A stretch of DNA of 64,000 nt from an uncultured Prevotellaceae bacterium (GTDB lineage Bacteria > Bacteroidota > Bacteroidia > Bacteroidales > Bacteroidaceae). Positions 54,501 through 62,649 of this stretch are shown in pieces. Both the position numbers and the translations under genes were made by a program. Under the pieces are notes generated by a model that saw only the letters and a list, made by a program, of their open reading frames with translations, made no database searches and was not told where the DNA came from. Position 1 is the first letter of the stretch, and the number at the start of each line of letters is the position of its first letter. Where the stretch lies: NCBI GenBank assembly GCA_937915745.1, contig CALGGJ010000058.1, positions 1 through 64,000 of the forward strand. The letters are read 5' to 3'.

Positions 54501-54655
54501 CCACCACTCACCGAGCCACCGTCCGACGGGTCGGCCACAAGCGTGAGCGTCCCTTGGTCGTCGGCAACAGGCATGGGTGGGTTCAGTGCATGTCCGCCGA
54601 TGATGGCACCGATGAGCAGTACCGTCATCATGGACAAATATCGTATTTTTTTCAT
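48560..54655 (-). CDS. giant surface repeat protein (InlB B-repeat-like) with C-terminal sorting domain
   Basis: 2031 residues, signal peptide (cleavage near 'GGHA'). Four N-terminal repeats of about 90 residues (about 35-390, 'GGSVSGGGTFATG...GFVFVNW', 'HFKYNPGSPGEP' linkers). Then a beta-sandwich with weak cohesin-like character (about 395-555). Next about a dozen divergent repeats of 80-100 residues (about 560-1640) with a G-Y-H-x-x-x-V-x-V-N-G core and a 'VTFEQTM' end, then a BspA-like stretch and the terminal sorting module 'IFDISGRRI...GIYIVNGKKV' of the type IX secretion kind. Probably exported and fixed at the cell surface, an adhesin or glycan-binding filament. Confidence 0.83.
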   Translation of the reverse strand: MKKIRYLSMMTVLLIGAIIGGHALNPPMPVADDQGTLTLVADPSDGGSVSGGGTFATGSSVSLRASAATGFVFVNWTAADGTIVSETANFTYTKKAGDEVLTAHFKYNPGSPGEPVTPVFPEKKETYALTLISETGGGSPSGSGEYEEGISVRVSVSTDANYNFIGWFDTEADTLVSSVATFDYVMPAKAVTLQAHFKYNPGSPGEPSQPDIPVIQPKHTVTASVSPADGGSVSIDNATLEEGQQTRMRAYAASSFKFIGWYVADTLYGTSADFYYTMGAADITFEARFVYSPSSPNEPDQPDIPIIMPKYNVTVEAQPADAGSVSLNNSVVEEGKTTRLSYSVNSGFVFLGWYVGDSLYSTSNNFDYTMGSSDINFIGRFKYSPGSPSEPSAPDTKKYEIYLTSVSGLPGRTVKYPIYLNALDTLLDMHFNLNFPTGSTPDFANARISGKAVGYTMTYEKIGTVEEEEEESIVAGVKYRSPKMAASSLRDSYAISLTGGKTPPCNTRLLTVDLALSDDFDASEIQQVSVNQISMTNTDGTTEMASAKHGSLEVRESSDSLGVVYYLTATVTGYGTVRIGNKNIRNSVQAADVTEGSSINVYFNPDNGYHVHQVLMDDADVTGLVNSNRLLVDNVTDDIQLEVTFAEGASANYPMTITVSEGGTVTYDGTSISNGRDVFDVPHAAMAAIDITPDAGYHISEVLVNNTNVTDSVINGQLILTSVTESKDISVTFEQTMHEMFLSVSGNGTLIVGDGDSIRNNMMSEIRLIPENAPTTLMLKPDAGNRVDTIYVLDEFDNPLDASTLTTLRNDILIIHDVTQTIMLYVRFVPISHNINISKSGSGQVVIEGAGIGQEYVTDTLQTYYTYNAQISHCEPDDGWHLAQITYNGGDISLDSLNVVLLDLTEDADIHISFEQNMLALDVDVTAGGSVVFNTPFDGTTLRGEIHNEYEVAELSEVSLSFVPDAGYHLVSVLVNGVVADMQGGTTLSIAQLTESTTIMVTFAQNMQGLTIYAYGGGRVIYGSNQVAGDADSISSRNFDVAELSDVTLNFIPNEGYHLESVMVNGTDMTSSVNNNELTLSGIEVSTEIVATFAQSYYILHALAEGNGTLSFMVHPKDSIHGSGDDSAIEQSIRNGGEGYDVPAGATIDFVLTPDSGYHIATLLIDGVDAMSRLDGNTLTIDNISADVDVAVAFEQTMYALTLNASGNGNVVYGDSTLRNKSQYFSVGEFADAVISIVPDAGYHIASVMLNGEDAMSRIDSEGLLALNSVTDATTVAVVFEQTMHQLSVVVEGYGINAIFGETTIESGQFVTFDVAELSNPVIQFESSAVGPYIVGLLTLNGTDVTSQIEQQRFTLPSVERNDTIVVRVVWGGPVMELTAEGSGVMEYLDQTLRDSTDTFFIFYAPVSVNVVPDAEARILKIEKDGIDITADYNTSIGTANRISILSGPVTAQDDVRLHVTFINTYELKVMTMEGDSVKNIHISRLDEGQNDTISIVPDDGWILSGVTVNGDDRTSDVENNMIVIADIREAMNVVVTYERAEFLLSIGVEGRGSVKFVNTGDETTGDTTDSIVVSFAEFPLTFDFTPDFGAELISVVVNNTDMTSQLTVMDDDKMRLVLNSNIMDDCVSLGLKVVYADHSGVIIADGLRFQIMEPGSNRLSLIGVEPAEHIIVPDEVTYRDETYIVVDIDADALSESRGCLITIDFPATIASAASGVFANCQHLSAITWRSGTPLTADMMQGYENSNLLLYIQPEANAANVGNVIDLQSLIAESIKLYDDSGDFYCPTPFVAGTIEYSHDYTQATQTGVCEGWETIVLPFDVETVTHETQGEIHPFATLLDEQIEDGERPFWLYEYHESNSWTEAEGIRANVPYIISMPNEPDLWDIYILGGKVTFSSRNAQVAATADAHCVESAERIFTPSFRNDTEHVRGYYLMNVGDAYDTHLAGSIFSAERDERVAHPFEAYFESTAYRPVKGYMNIFDGGAVDIRSINNGYVKSIEGIFDISGRRIKGEPQAPGIYIVNGKKVFIK

Positions 54656-54703
54656 TTCTGTTCTGTTTATTCGAGTTATTGAAATGAAGGATTCAGCTCT
54701 CTA

Positions 54704-57700
54704 TCATTTCACAATCACCTTTTTCCCACCGATAACGTTGATACCCTTCTGCAGTGAGCCAAGTCGTTGTCCGTTGATGTTGTAGATAGGCTGTCCTCCC
54801 ATCAGTGTAGGTTGGTTGTCGCCGATTTGGTCTATGCCGGTAGCCTGGTTGGCAGCAACGAGTTCGAATCGCGACTCAATGGTGCCGGCATCAGAATAGA
54901 ACGTATATACATTGTCAGTAATGTCGATGTAGTTGTCGAGTTCGCGGTCGTGCAGCAGTATGGTTCCTGCTCCGCGGTTGCGGTTCACACCGATGGAGTA
55001 TTGTCCTTTTTCAGGAATGAAGAGTCCCAATGGAACTGATGCATCGGTGAGTGCCGGTCGCTCGTTGATGGCGTAGTGGGTGTTGTCTGCTCCGATGGTG
55101 TACATCTGTGGCATGGTCTTGTCTTCGGCCATGAACTTGCTGGCATCACAAGTTGTTTCGTATGCCACGCTTGCCTCCGGGTTGAACACCACGCGGGTTT
55201 CATCTTTGAGGTCGCCGAACGACAGTGTGAGGTCGATGAGTTTACGTATGTCGGCACTTTGCAGACGAGCCTTGGTACCTGTCTGGTCGGTAATCTCGCT
55301 TGTAAGTTGCTTACCGGCTACAGGGTATGTCACCTGAGACTTCTCGTCTGGACACTGTATGAAGTAGGCTCCGTTTGGAAGGAGAGCATAATCGTCGTCA
55401 ACAATACTGCGAGCCTTGTAAATGCCACCGTTAGCCCATGTACCCCAACCATTTCGAGAATTAAAATAGCTGGTAGTATGTTCATACACTGTATAAGGAG
55501 CGATTGTTCCAAGCTTGTGCATATTATAGTATGTCTGGTAAGGATTGCCCACGAGGTTCCATCCCTTGTCAGATGCGTTTTCGCTGTCGTTCACTTCGAG
55601 TGATTTAACAAATTCCGATGTACTGAATATGTTTTGCTTGTCACCATCATTGAGTGCATGGAACCAAACATAATCGGCCTTGCTGGAACGAATGATGAAA
55701 CCCGAACCAGCAGATACTATCGTATCGGCAGGCAGGTCTTTCCAACTTCCGCTTGGTCCGTTGGCAGCACGGTGAGCACCGTCGTAGTAGCGTAGCGCAA
55801 TATGTGAACCATATTGACTTGTCACTTCCGATGGGCGGAAGTTGAACGGCAGGGAAACAAAGTACCATACATCATCTCGTGTATAATAGCAATGTGTATA
55901 GTCACCGAGGATTGTGACGCCTTCACGTTCACTCATCACCTGCGAAGACCAATCGACATACAGATTATTAATGCTCATGGCCGAGCCACCACTCTTTATA
56001 TGCAGCGTTCCTGTTTCGTATTGCACTGTCACATTAGGGCTACCCTTGAATGAGTCGTAGTGTGACATCACAAGAGGATTGCGAACATACCACTGTTCAA
56101 CTTCATCTGTGCCGAAAGCCTCGAGAGTATAGTCTTTCCAGTAGCTGTCTTGTTTGTAGAGGTTGAGCAGGTAGTCTGGTACCCTCACTGTGAAATTGCT
56201 GCCGCAATCCCAGAAGAAACGGTCTTTGTAGTCACCCAATACCACCGTACTTGATTTCAATGTCACGTCAGTAAGAGCATTGTCATATCGAAGTATCGGT
56301 GAATCATTCGTTGCCAGATAATAGCTTGATGGGAACGAAATGCTTGTGAGCTGTTTGCAGTCGGCAAAACAGAGGTTGCCGAATTTAGCTTCCTCAGGAA
56401 GGTCGAGTGTGGTTATCGGACAGTACTTGAATGCATAGTGGCCAATAGATACGCTGTCGCTGAACACAGGGTTTGTAATTCTTGAATCAAAAAACGCACG
56501 TTCGCCAATTGACCTGAGGGTGGTTGGCAAGGTCGGGTTATAATTCCATGTACGAACAAATGCATCGTTCCGAATTTCCGTAATGCCTTCATGCAAGGTT
56601 AGGTCTTTCAGCGCATGACAATTGTTGAAACAATACTGAGGAATAATTGTAAGAGATGAAGGCAGGTTAGCTTTCTCCAAGTTGTAGCAATGACTGAATG
56701 CATAGTCGCCAATTGATGTCAGAGCCTCAGGCAAAGATATCTCATTCAGACTGAAACAATATGAGAATGCATCTTTGCCAATACTTGTAACTCCATTTGA
56801 CAAGATAACCTTGTCAATATATGCATTATGGAATGCCTCGTCACCAACAGTTTTAAGTGTAGAAGGAAATTCGATTTCATCAATATATGAATAGCGGAAC
56901 GCACGATAACCAATACTTTCAACTCCCTTTGGTAATTTCAATTCATAAAGATATTGCTTGCTGCTCTTGCCACCATTGTCTGTATCTCGATTAAACATAT
57001 TGTCTGGGATATTAGTGACAGTTGTCTCACTGATGTCGAGCGAATAGAGGTTTGGCATATTGTCTATCTGTGCCCAGTCGTCAGCATTGAGGTTACCTTT
57101 AATCACAAGCTTGCGTACATCTTGTATTCGGCTCACCTTGTCGCCATTGCTGTCGGTACTCTGCAACACCTCAAGTCCCAACTCACCAGCCTCAACTACA
57201 TTTACTGTCACCGTCGGCATCTTGTTGACACTAATCCACTGCAAATCTATGTACTGGTCACTATATCCCTCCGGACATATACCAACCCATTTAATCACAT
57301 GCTTGCCTTTTGAAAGAGTCTCATAGAACCACCAGTCACGACCCAGTTCTTGACGGTTGATGGTGCGTACCAATTTATCGTCTATATATACCTCCATCGT
57401 GGCATAGCGCTCTGTACTATAATTTCGCCAGTAATAGTTATTACTACTGCTGGAATAATAATCTCTTTCATTACACTGACTATTTGCATTATAAGGATTA
57501 TATCTCAGCACAGCTTCTTGATCAACAATTACAGTTCCTACGAGTGTTTGAGTCTGACCTGAAGTCATATTATAATTGCGACGGAATAAATTATTGTCGG
57601 TCCATTCCCATGCGGATGCGTTAGTTGGATTTTCCTCAAACATAATGAAGTATTCACCGCCCCAGGCATCTTTCACATAACTTGTCATGGCTAATGCTGT

Positions 57701-58936
57701 AGATGCATTTTTATTTGCATCATACAATTCTTTTATCGTTGAATTCTCATTATTCAGCACAGCATAGTATTCTGAAAATAGTTCTGTGTCGGCACCGCCA
57801 AGAGTTGTTTCAAGTGCAGTATGGAATGCACCCGTTTCGTCGGTTGATGTTGAGATATCAATCAGTTGCCAGTTGATGTTTTCTGTGGTTTTGTCTGCAT
57901 ATACATAAACTTCACTGTCACCAATTCCAAGATAATTTGATGGATAGTGGTCGTTTGTTATGGTGTAGGCTCCATCCGGGAGTTTTGTAATTGTGAAGCC
58001 AATATAATTTGAAGTGCTCCCTCTATCTATAGCAGGTGCCCGATTCCAGCAACTAAGATTACGACCTGTACCGGATGGCTGGATAGTATAAACGACACCA
58101 TTATAATCTTCAATGTCAAACACATAATACTCATCGGTTGTAATATTGGCCGAAAGCCTCAAACGACCGTCGTTAGCAGTAGGTGCAACGAGAAACTTTT
58201 GTGTATCAATATTATATATCACAAACTGACCACTTATTCTCTCGGGCAGTTCTTCTATAGTCCCCGATGCTGTTGGTTCTGTATCGCCATAATAGTAAAG
58301 ATGGAAGTCATCGAAGATGGCCCATGATTCACTGTTAAATGCTTCTGTTACACGGACTCCGAATCTTAATGTACCATCGGTTACTTTTACATATACCTTG
58401 TTGTTGTAGGCTGCATCGATGGTGAATGCAGCAGCTGCTGATTCCATGCTGTTTGGAACTGAACCAAGTGATGTGGATGACCAGTTGCCGTATGATGTCA
58501 TGCCGCTAATACGGGCAATGTCGGCCTCATTGCATATTGAGCCGAGCCGCACTGCATTGTTGTTGGCAAAGAGCATGGCATGAAGCGACTCTGTACCTGC
58601 TGTGTGCGCTGAGGCTGCATTGCTGTAGCCTCCGTCGCGGTAAAAACCTTTTGCTGTAATCTGATAGTATCCGTCGGCAAGGCCTGTGATGGTTTGTGAA
58701 ATGACAAAGTTTGTATTCCACTTTTCAGCGCATTGGTTTACGATATTTCCACTATTTACCCCTCCCAATGTAGGACTGCCCGTCCAGCCGGTTGTGCCGT
58801 TTTCGAACGATGGGTTGGTAATGAGGTTTGTCATGTCGGTTTGTGCAAAACCGAGAGTGCTTGCTCCCATCAGTATTACCGACAGGATTGTACGCATGTT
58901 GTCATGCTGGCGTGCTAAGATTGATTTCAGTTTCAT
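54704..58936 (-). CDS. BspA-like leucine-rich-repeat surface protein with sorting domain
   Basis: 1410 residues. A start at 58897 (MRTILSVILMGASTLGFAQ) gives a cleaner signal peptide. N-terminal carbohydrate-binding-like beta-sandwich ('LITNPSFENGTTGWTG', about 37-215), a ricin-like/trefoil segment (about 230-365), then a TpLRR/BspA LRR array (about 595-905; 'LKLPKGVESIGYRAF', 'ISLPEALTSIGDYAFSHCY', 'LTLHEGITEIRNDAF'), beta domains, and the C-terminal 'IYNINGQRLGSLQKGINVIG' plus 'GKKVIVK' sorting signal. BspA LRR proteins mediate binding to host proteins and coaggregation in oral Bacteroidales. 49 bp ahead of the giant gene. Confidence 0.86.
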   Translation of the reverse strand: MKLKSILARQHDNMRTILSVILMGASTLGFAQTDMTNLITNPSFENGTTGWTGSPTLGGVNSGNIVNQCAEKWNTNFVISQTITGLADGYYQITAKGFYRDGGYSNAASAHTAGTESLHAMLFANNNAVRLGSICNEADIARISGMTSYGNWSSTSLGSVPNSMESAAAAFTIDAAYNNKVYVKVTDGTLRFGVRVTEAFNSESWAIFDDFHLYYYGDTEPTASGTIEELPERISGQFVIYNIDTQKFLVAPTANDGRLRLSANITTDEYYVFDIEDYNGVVYTIQPSGTGRNLSCWNRAPAIDRGSTSNYIGFTITKLPDGAYTITNDHYPSNYLGIGDSEVYVYADKTTENINWQLIDISTSTDETGAFHTALETTLGGADTELFSEYYAVLNNENSTIKELYDANKNASTALAMTSYVKDAWGGEYFIMFEENPTNASAWEWTDNNLFRRNYNMTSGQTQTLVGTVIVDQEAVLRYNPYNANSQCNERDYYSSSSNNYYWRNYSTERYATMEVYIDDKLVRTINRQELGRDWWFYETLSKGKHVIKWVGICPEGYSDQYIDLQWISVNKMPTVTVNVVEAGELGLEVLQSTDSNGDKVSRIQDVRKLVIKGNLNADDWAQIDNMPNLYSLDISETTVTNIPDNMFNRDTDNGGKSSKQYLYELKLPKGVESIGYRAFRYSYIDEIEFPSTLKTVGDEAFHNAYIDKVILSNGVTSIGKDAFSYCFSLNEISLPEALTSIGDYAFSHCYNLEKANLPSSLTIIPQYCFNNCHALKDLTLHEGITEIRNDAFVRTWNYNPTLPTTLRSIGERAFFDSRITNPVFSDSVSIGHYAFKYCPITTLDLPEEAKFGNLCFADCKQLTSISFPSSYYLATNDSPILRYDNALTDVTLKSSTVVLGDYKDRFFWDCGSNFTVRVPDYLLNLYKQDSYWKDYTLEAFGTDEVEQWYVRNPLVMSHYDSFKGSPNVTVQYETGTLHIKSGGSAMSINNLYVDWSSQVMSEREGVTILGDYTHCYYTRDDVWYFVSLPFNFRPSEVTSQYGSHIALRYYDGAHRAANGPSGSWKDLPADTIVSAGSGFIIRSSKADYVWFHALNDGDKQNIFSTSEFVKSLEVNDSENASDKGWNLVGNPYQTYYNMHKLGTIAPYTVYEHTTSYFNSRNGWGTWANGGIYKARSIVDDDYALLPNGAYFIQCPDEKSQVTYPVAGKQLTSEITDQTGTKARLQSADIRKLIDLTLSFGDLKDETRVVFNPEASVAYETTCDASKFMAEDKTMPQMYTIGADNTHYAINERPALTDASVPLGLFIPEKGQYSIGVNRNRGAGTILLHDRELDNYIDITDNVYTFYSDAGTIESRFELVAANQATGIDQIGDNQPTLMGGQPIYNINGQRLGSLQKGINVIGGKKVIVK

Positions 58937-59094
58937 TGTTGTATTGTATTATTGTTAATATTTGTCTGTATGTTGGTATCGTTTCTGCTTTGCCCACGCC
59001 CTTTCTGTCCTGCATCCTCCGCGCCTTGTCATTCCGACACCGTCACGAAGGGCGGTGGAGTGAATCTGTCGGGATTCTTCGTCATTGCGACGCG

Positions 59095-59189
59095 GGCGGG
59101 GTGGTTACTTTCAAGATACACTCGCTGCGCTCGGTATGACAGAAGCGGGGTGGTTACTTTCAAGATACACTCGCTGCGCTCGGTATGAC
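59095..59189. repeat. 49-bp tandem repeat of the REP-like family
   Basis: Two units 'GCGGGGTGGTTACTTTCAAG' ... 'GCTCGGTATGAC', period 49 (GTGGTTAC at 59101 and 59150). The core AGATACACTCGCTGCGCTCGGTATGAC is the reverse complement of the 30375-30478 core. An older GTCATTCCGAC copy lies at about 59028-59060. Confidence 0.85.
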
Positions 59190-59196
59190 GAGGGTG

Positions 59197-60477
59197 TCAT
59201 TTCAGTGGAATTAGTTTTACGTCGAAGTCTTCGATAGACTCGAAAGGCATCTCCATGCCTATTGTTGCATTGGCGTATGTAGGGTCGCAGACGGTATATG
59301 TGGAACCGTCGGGTGCGACGTATGTTTTTCCTTCGATGGTCTCTTTGAACTGCACCGCTGCAGCAAGATGACCCGGATAGTAGATGAGTGCACATGGCAG
59401 GCCCACGAGGTCGCGCACAAGACGGGTGAAGAGTATGGCCCGGTCTTCTGAGTCGCATGTACGATAGAAGAGTGTCTCCTCGGCGAAGAATGCACGGTCG
59501 CCATTCCACACACTGTCATCGTATTCGTATGGCAGGCCGTATATTGAATAGTCTGCGGCCATAAGTGTAGAGTCCTTCATGTTGTAGGGTTGCAGCATGT
59601 TGAGTATTCGGGCTACCTTCTCTACATCTGTCTTACATTTTTTCAGTCCGCGTTGCAATTGTGGATATAGTTTCTTCTTCAGGTCTTCACTTAGAGGGGT
59701 GTTGGCCAACAACACCCACCGGCTGCCAAACTCGTCGTTTGGTTGTGAAGACGGATAATCGTCAAAAAAATTGACGAGGTTGCGATTGACAGTATATGTG
59801 GCTGTCATGTCCGGATATGTCTTTGCCGTGATTGTCAACTTCTCGGATGGCGATACGTCGAACAACGGCAGGTCTTTCAAAACGAGAGAAATAGCTTTTG
59901 TTCCTGTCAGGGGTGATTTATATGTAAAGAGGCGTTCGGTGTTGTTGGCATATAACGGATAGTACATGCGGTTGTTGCTCTTGTCTTTATAGTATATACG
60001 GTTGTAGATTATTGCGTCGATTGCAGCCAATATACGCAACGAGTCGGTTGGTGTTGTGTTGCCTTCAGTAGCAGTGGTTGCAAGTCGGCAGTCGTAGCCT
60101 GACATACATAGCAGTGTGTACATGAAGAGCGATGCTTCGTGCGTCTTGCCACACCATTCCTGCGACAGTTGCTCCACAAGTTTGAGGTATGCCCAGTCGC
60201 AAAGTCGGTATTTAATCTTTATCTTGCGCAGGTCGTCGATGGTGGCGGCCGATTCGGCCTGAATCGCCCCTACCCTCGTTTCAAGGGTTTCTTGAGTGAG
60301 AGTGTCGGCAGCCTGACGCACATCTTCCGACACTCGCACAGTGATTTGCGTTCCGTAGAACGTGAGTTGGTGTTTCACGGGTTTGTCGGCAGCAAGGCCG
60401 ACGGTGCTACTTGACAAAAGCAGCATCATCGGCAGAATCTTGCTATAGACAAATCGTAGTGTTCTCATCGGCAGCAT
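59197..60477 (-). CDS. secreted transglutaminase-like protein (short paralogue)
   Basis: 426 residues, signal peptide (cleavage near 'VGLAA'). N-terminal beta segment 'LTFYGTQITVRVSEDV', helical domain with 'DWAYLKLVEQLSQEWCGKTH', and a C-terminal papain-like/transglutaminase fold: catalytic Cys in 'FYRTCDSEDRAILFTRLVRD' (about 340), His in 'YYPGHLAAAV' (about 370) and Asp in 'CDPTYANATIGM' (about 398). About half as long as its upstream paralogue, which matches it over the whole length. Probable periplasmic or surface cross-linking, peptidase or scaffold role; chemistry not established. 6 bp behind the long paralogue. Confidence 0.8.
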   Translation of the reverse strand: MLPMRTLRFVYSKILPMMLLLSSSTVGLAADKPVKHQLTFYGTQITVRVSEDVRQAADTLTQETLETRVGAIQAESAATIDDLRKIKIKYRLCDWAYLKLVEQLSQEWCGKTHEASLFMYTLLCMSGYDCRLATTATEGNTTPTDSLRILAAIDAIIYNRIYYKDKSNNRMYYPLYANNTERLFTYKSPLTGTKAISLVLKDLPLFDVSPSEKLTITAKTYPDMTATYTVNRNLVNFFDDYPSSQPNDEFGSRWVLLANTPLSEDLKKKLYPQLQRGLKKCKTDVEKVARILNMLQPYNMKDSTLMAADYSIYGLPYEYDDSVWNGDRAFFAEETLFYRTCDSEDRAILFTRLVRDLVGLPCALIYYPGHLAAAVQFKETIEGKTYVAPDGSTYTVCDPTYANATIGMEMPFESIEDFDVKLIPLK

Positions 60478-60483
60478 TGAGTG

Positions 60484-62637
60484 TCAGTTGTCGAGTACGA
60501 TGGCCTTCACGTCTTCCTGACGTATCTCAGAGAATCCTTTAAATTTCATTTCCATTCCAATTGGGGCATATGAATAAGTTGGGTCTGTAACAACAAATCT
60601 CATTCCATCAACTACGTATGATTTTCCGCTTATAGGTTCATTGAAACAAACACCGGCAGCAAGATGTCCTGGATAATAAATCAAGATACAGTCAAGCCCC
60701 ACAAGATCTCTAACCAAGCGTGTGAAAAGAATTGCATGGTCTTCACAATCACTTCCTGAATAATAGAGCGTCTCTTCGGAGAAGAATGCACGATCATGTC
60801 CCCATATTGAATCATCATATTCATAAGGCAAACCATACTCATTGGCATTTGGATCAGGTTGTACCATCTCCAAAATTCGAGCAACCTTGACAGAGTCAGA
60901 CAAACCATCTAATGCTTTTCGTAGGCCTGGATAAATCTGTTGCTTAACCTCATCGCTAAATGGAGTATTGGCAAGTATTGCCCAGCGTGTCAGGTTATTA
61001 TCGCCGACATAAGATGACGGATACTTATCATAAAAATCAATGAGATTTTTGTTAATACTTACTGTCATCTTCATTTCGGGATGGAAACGAGACTGTATGG
61101 TTCTGGTTCTTTCTGACTTGTCTGAAAACTCCTGTGCATGTCGAATATACAAGGATGCAGTTTGTGTCTGTTTGTATTTGCCCTGTACGATATATATATT
61201 ACTTTTTGGTTTTGTATCGAGCGGATAGATGTAATAGTTGCAATCGGTGTCATCGGTGTCAACAAAATAATTCGCATCATATATTATGTGTTCTGACCCG
61301 ATAAGCAAGTACATGTGATCAGGATTATTGTAATCGTACGCATACTTTATCTTATATCCCGACTGATTCATCAATGCACCTGCCAGTATGACTGCTTCTT
61401 TGGTATCAGGTCCACAGAACTGCTCCGACATTGTAAATACCATCTGTAGGTATGCCCAGTCATTAAGATGGTATGTGTCGCGTAATTTAAGACAGTCGAT
61501 TTTTGTGTTATTATAGTATTCAGTAAACAGCTGGTCTTGCAGTATGTCGGCAACCTTGTCTGGGGTGACCTTGCTCAAGTAGAGTCGTTTTGATTCGTCG
61601 AGGCGTACAGTCATATCGGTTCCGTAGAATGTGAACGGGAAGTCTTTAAACTCCAGCTGCGGTGCAGGAATGGGTTGCTCAGGGATGCCATAATTCTCAA
61701 CTGGCTCTACGGTTATTTCCTCAATAGGAGCTTCTTCGGGGTCATCGGGCAGGTCGGGGCGTGGTGGCTGTGGCTGGCGCTTCCCTTTCAGCTTCTCCAC
61801 TTCTTTCTTTGCAAACTTGACCACGTTTTTTGCAGCTACCTCAATCTTATCAAACACCTTCCACTTGTCGGTAGCCTCTTCGTCAGGAGTGAATATCACA
61901 GGCTTTACTTCCTCAAACTTAGGACGCTCTACCGGTGTTGCCGATTCGGCCTCCTTCCAAGGCTTGCGCACTTGCTGCACATATTCCTCGTTGATGCGTT
62001 TGCGGAAGTCTTCGAAATCTTTGTATATCTTTTCCTTGAAGTCGTTGTAGTCTTCGTTCATACTCTTGTTGGGGTCGCGCTTGAAGAAGTCGTCGGTATT
62101 GCCGAAAAACTCATCTTCGTCGTCGAAGAAGCCGTCGAAATCATTGAGGAAGTCATCAACGTCGATGGAATCATCTTTCTTTTGTGTTTCTTGCTTCTCA
62201 TTCCCTCCCTTTTTTTCTTCCTCCTTCGTGAAGACAGCTATCTGCCGTGTGACCGTGGCAAAGTCGGTGTAGCGCTTCTGCGAAGTGAGTGCAGTGTTGG
62301 TCATCTGCTTCTTCACATACTCGACATATCGCTGGTTGACCTCGGTCACATTGGCTCCTGATGCAGACGAAAGGGCCTTGAGAGTGCCTCTGCCTGGTTT
62401 GTCGAGGATGATGCGCCGGTGATTGTCTATATCTACAATCTCCACCTTGCCATCGTATGGTATGTTGAGTTCGGTGGATTGCTGCACGGTCATGTTCATG
62501 GTCAGCTCATACGAAACTCCGTCGCGCACATACTTGACATCACCGACAACATGATAAACCAGTAAGTTCTGTGCAACTGTCGAAGACGACAGAACACAGA
62601 ACATAAAGGCCGATATAATAAAACTTCTGATTTGCAT
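60484..62637 (-). CDS. secreted transglutaminase-like protein (long paralogue)
   Basis: 717 residues, signal peptide (cleavage near 'STVAQN'). N-terminal FecR/DUF4384-like beta segment ('VVGDVKYVRDGVSYEL', 'GKVEIVDIDNHRRIILDKPG', about 25-90), acidic Asp/Phe-rich helical linker (about 150-310, including 'DDFLNDFDGFFDDEDEFF'), then a part parallel to the short paralogue with the triad Cys631 ('YYSGSDCEDHAILF'), His658 ('YYPGHLAAGV') and Asp685 ('TDPTYSYAPIGM'). Mature protein likely periplasmic. 12 bp behind the LPP20-like gene and 6 bp ahead of the short paralogue. Confidence 0.82.
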   Translation of the reverse strand: MQIRSFIISAFMFCVLSSSTVAQNLLVYHVVGDVKYVRDGVSYELTMNMTVQQSTELNIPYDGKVEIVDIDNHRRIILDKPGRGTLKALSSASGANVTEVNQRYVEYVKKQMTNTALTSQKRYTDFATVTRQIAVFTKEEEKKGGNEKQETQKKDDSIDVDDFLNDFDGFFDDEDEFFGNTDDFFKRDPNKSMNEDYNDFKEKIYKDFEDFRKRINEEYVQQVRKPWKEAESATPVERPKFEEVKPVIFTPDEEATDKWKVFDKIEVAAKNVVKFAKKEVEKLKGKRQPQPPRPDLPDDPEEAPIEEITVEPVENYGIPEQPIPAPQLEFKDFPFTFYGTDMTVRLDESKRLYLSKVTPDKVADILQDQLFTEYYNNTKIDCLKLRDTYHLNDWAYLQMVFTMSEQFCGPDTKEAVILAGALMNQSGYKIKYAYDYNNPDHMYLLIGSEHIIYDANYFVDTDDTDCNYYIYPLDTKPKSNIYIVQGKYKQTQTASLYIRHAQEFSDKSERTRTIQSRFHPEMKMTVSINKNLIDFYDKYPSSYVGDNNLTRWAILANTPFSDEVKQQIYPGLRKALDGLSDSVKVARILEMVQPDPNANEYGLPYEYDDSIWGHDRAFFSEETLYYSGSDCEDHAILFTRLVRDLVGLDCILIYYPGHLAAGVCFNEPISGKSYVVDGMRFVVTDPTYSYAPIGMEMKFKGFSEIRQEDVKAIVLDN

Positions 62638-62649
62638 CTTTTGGAGTGT

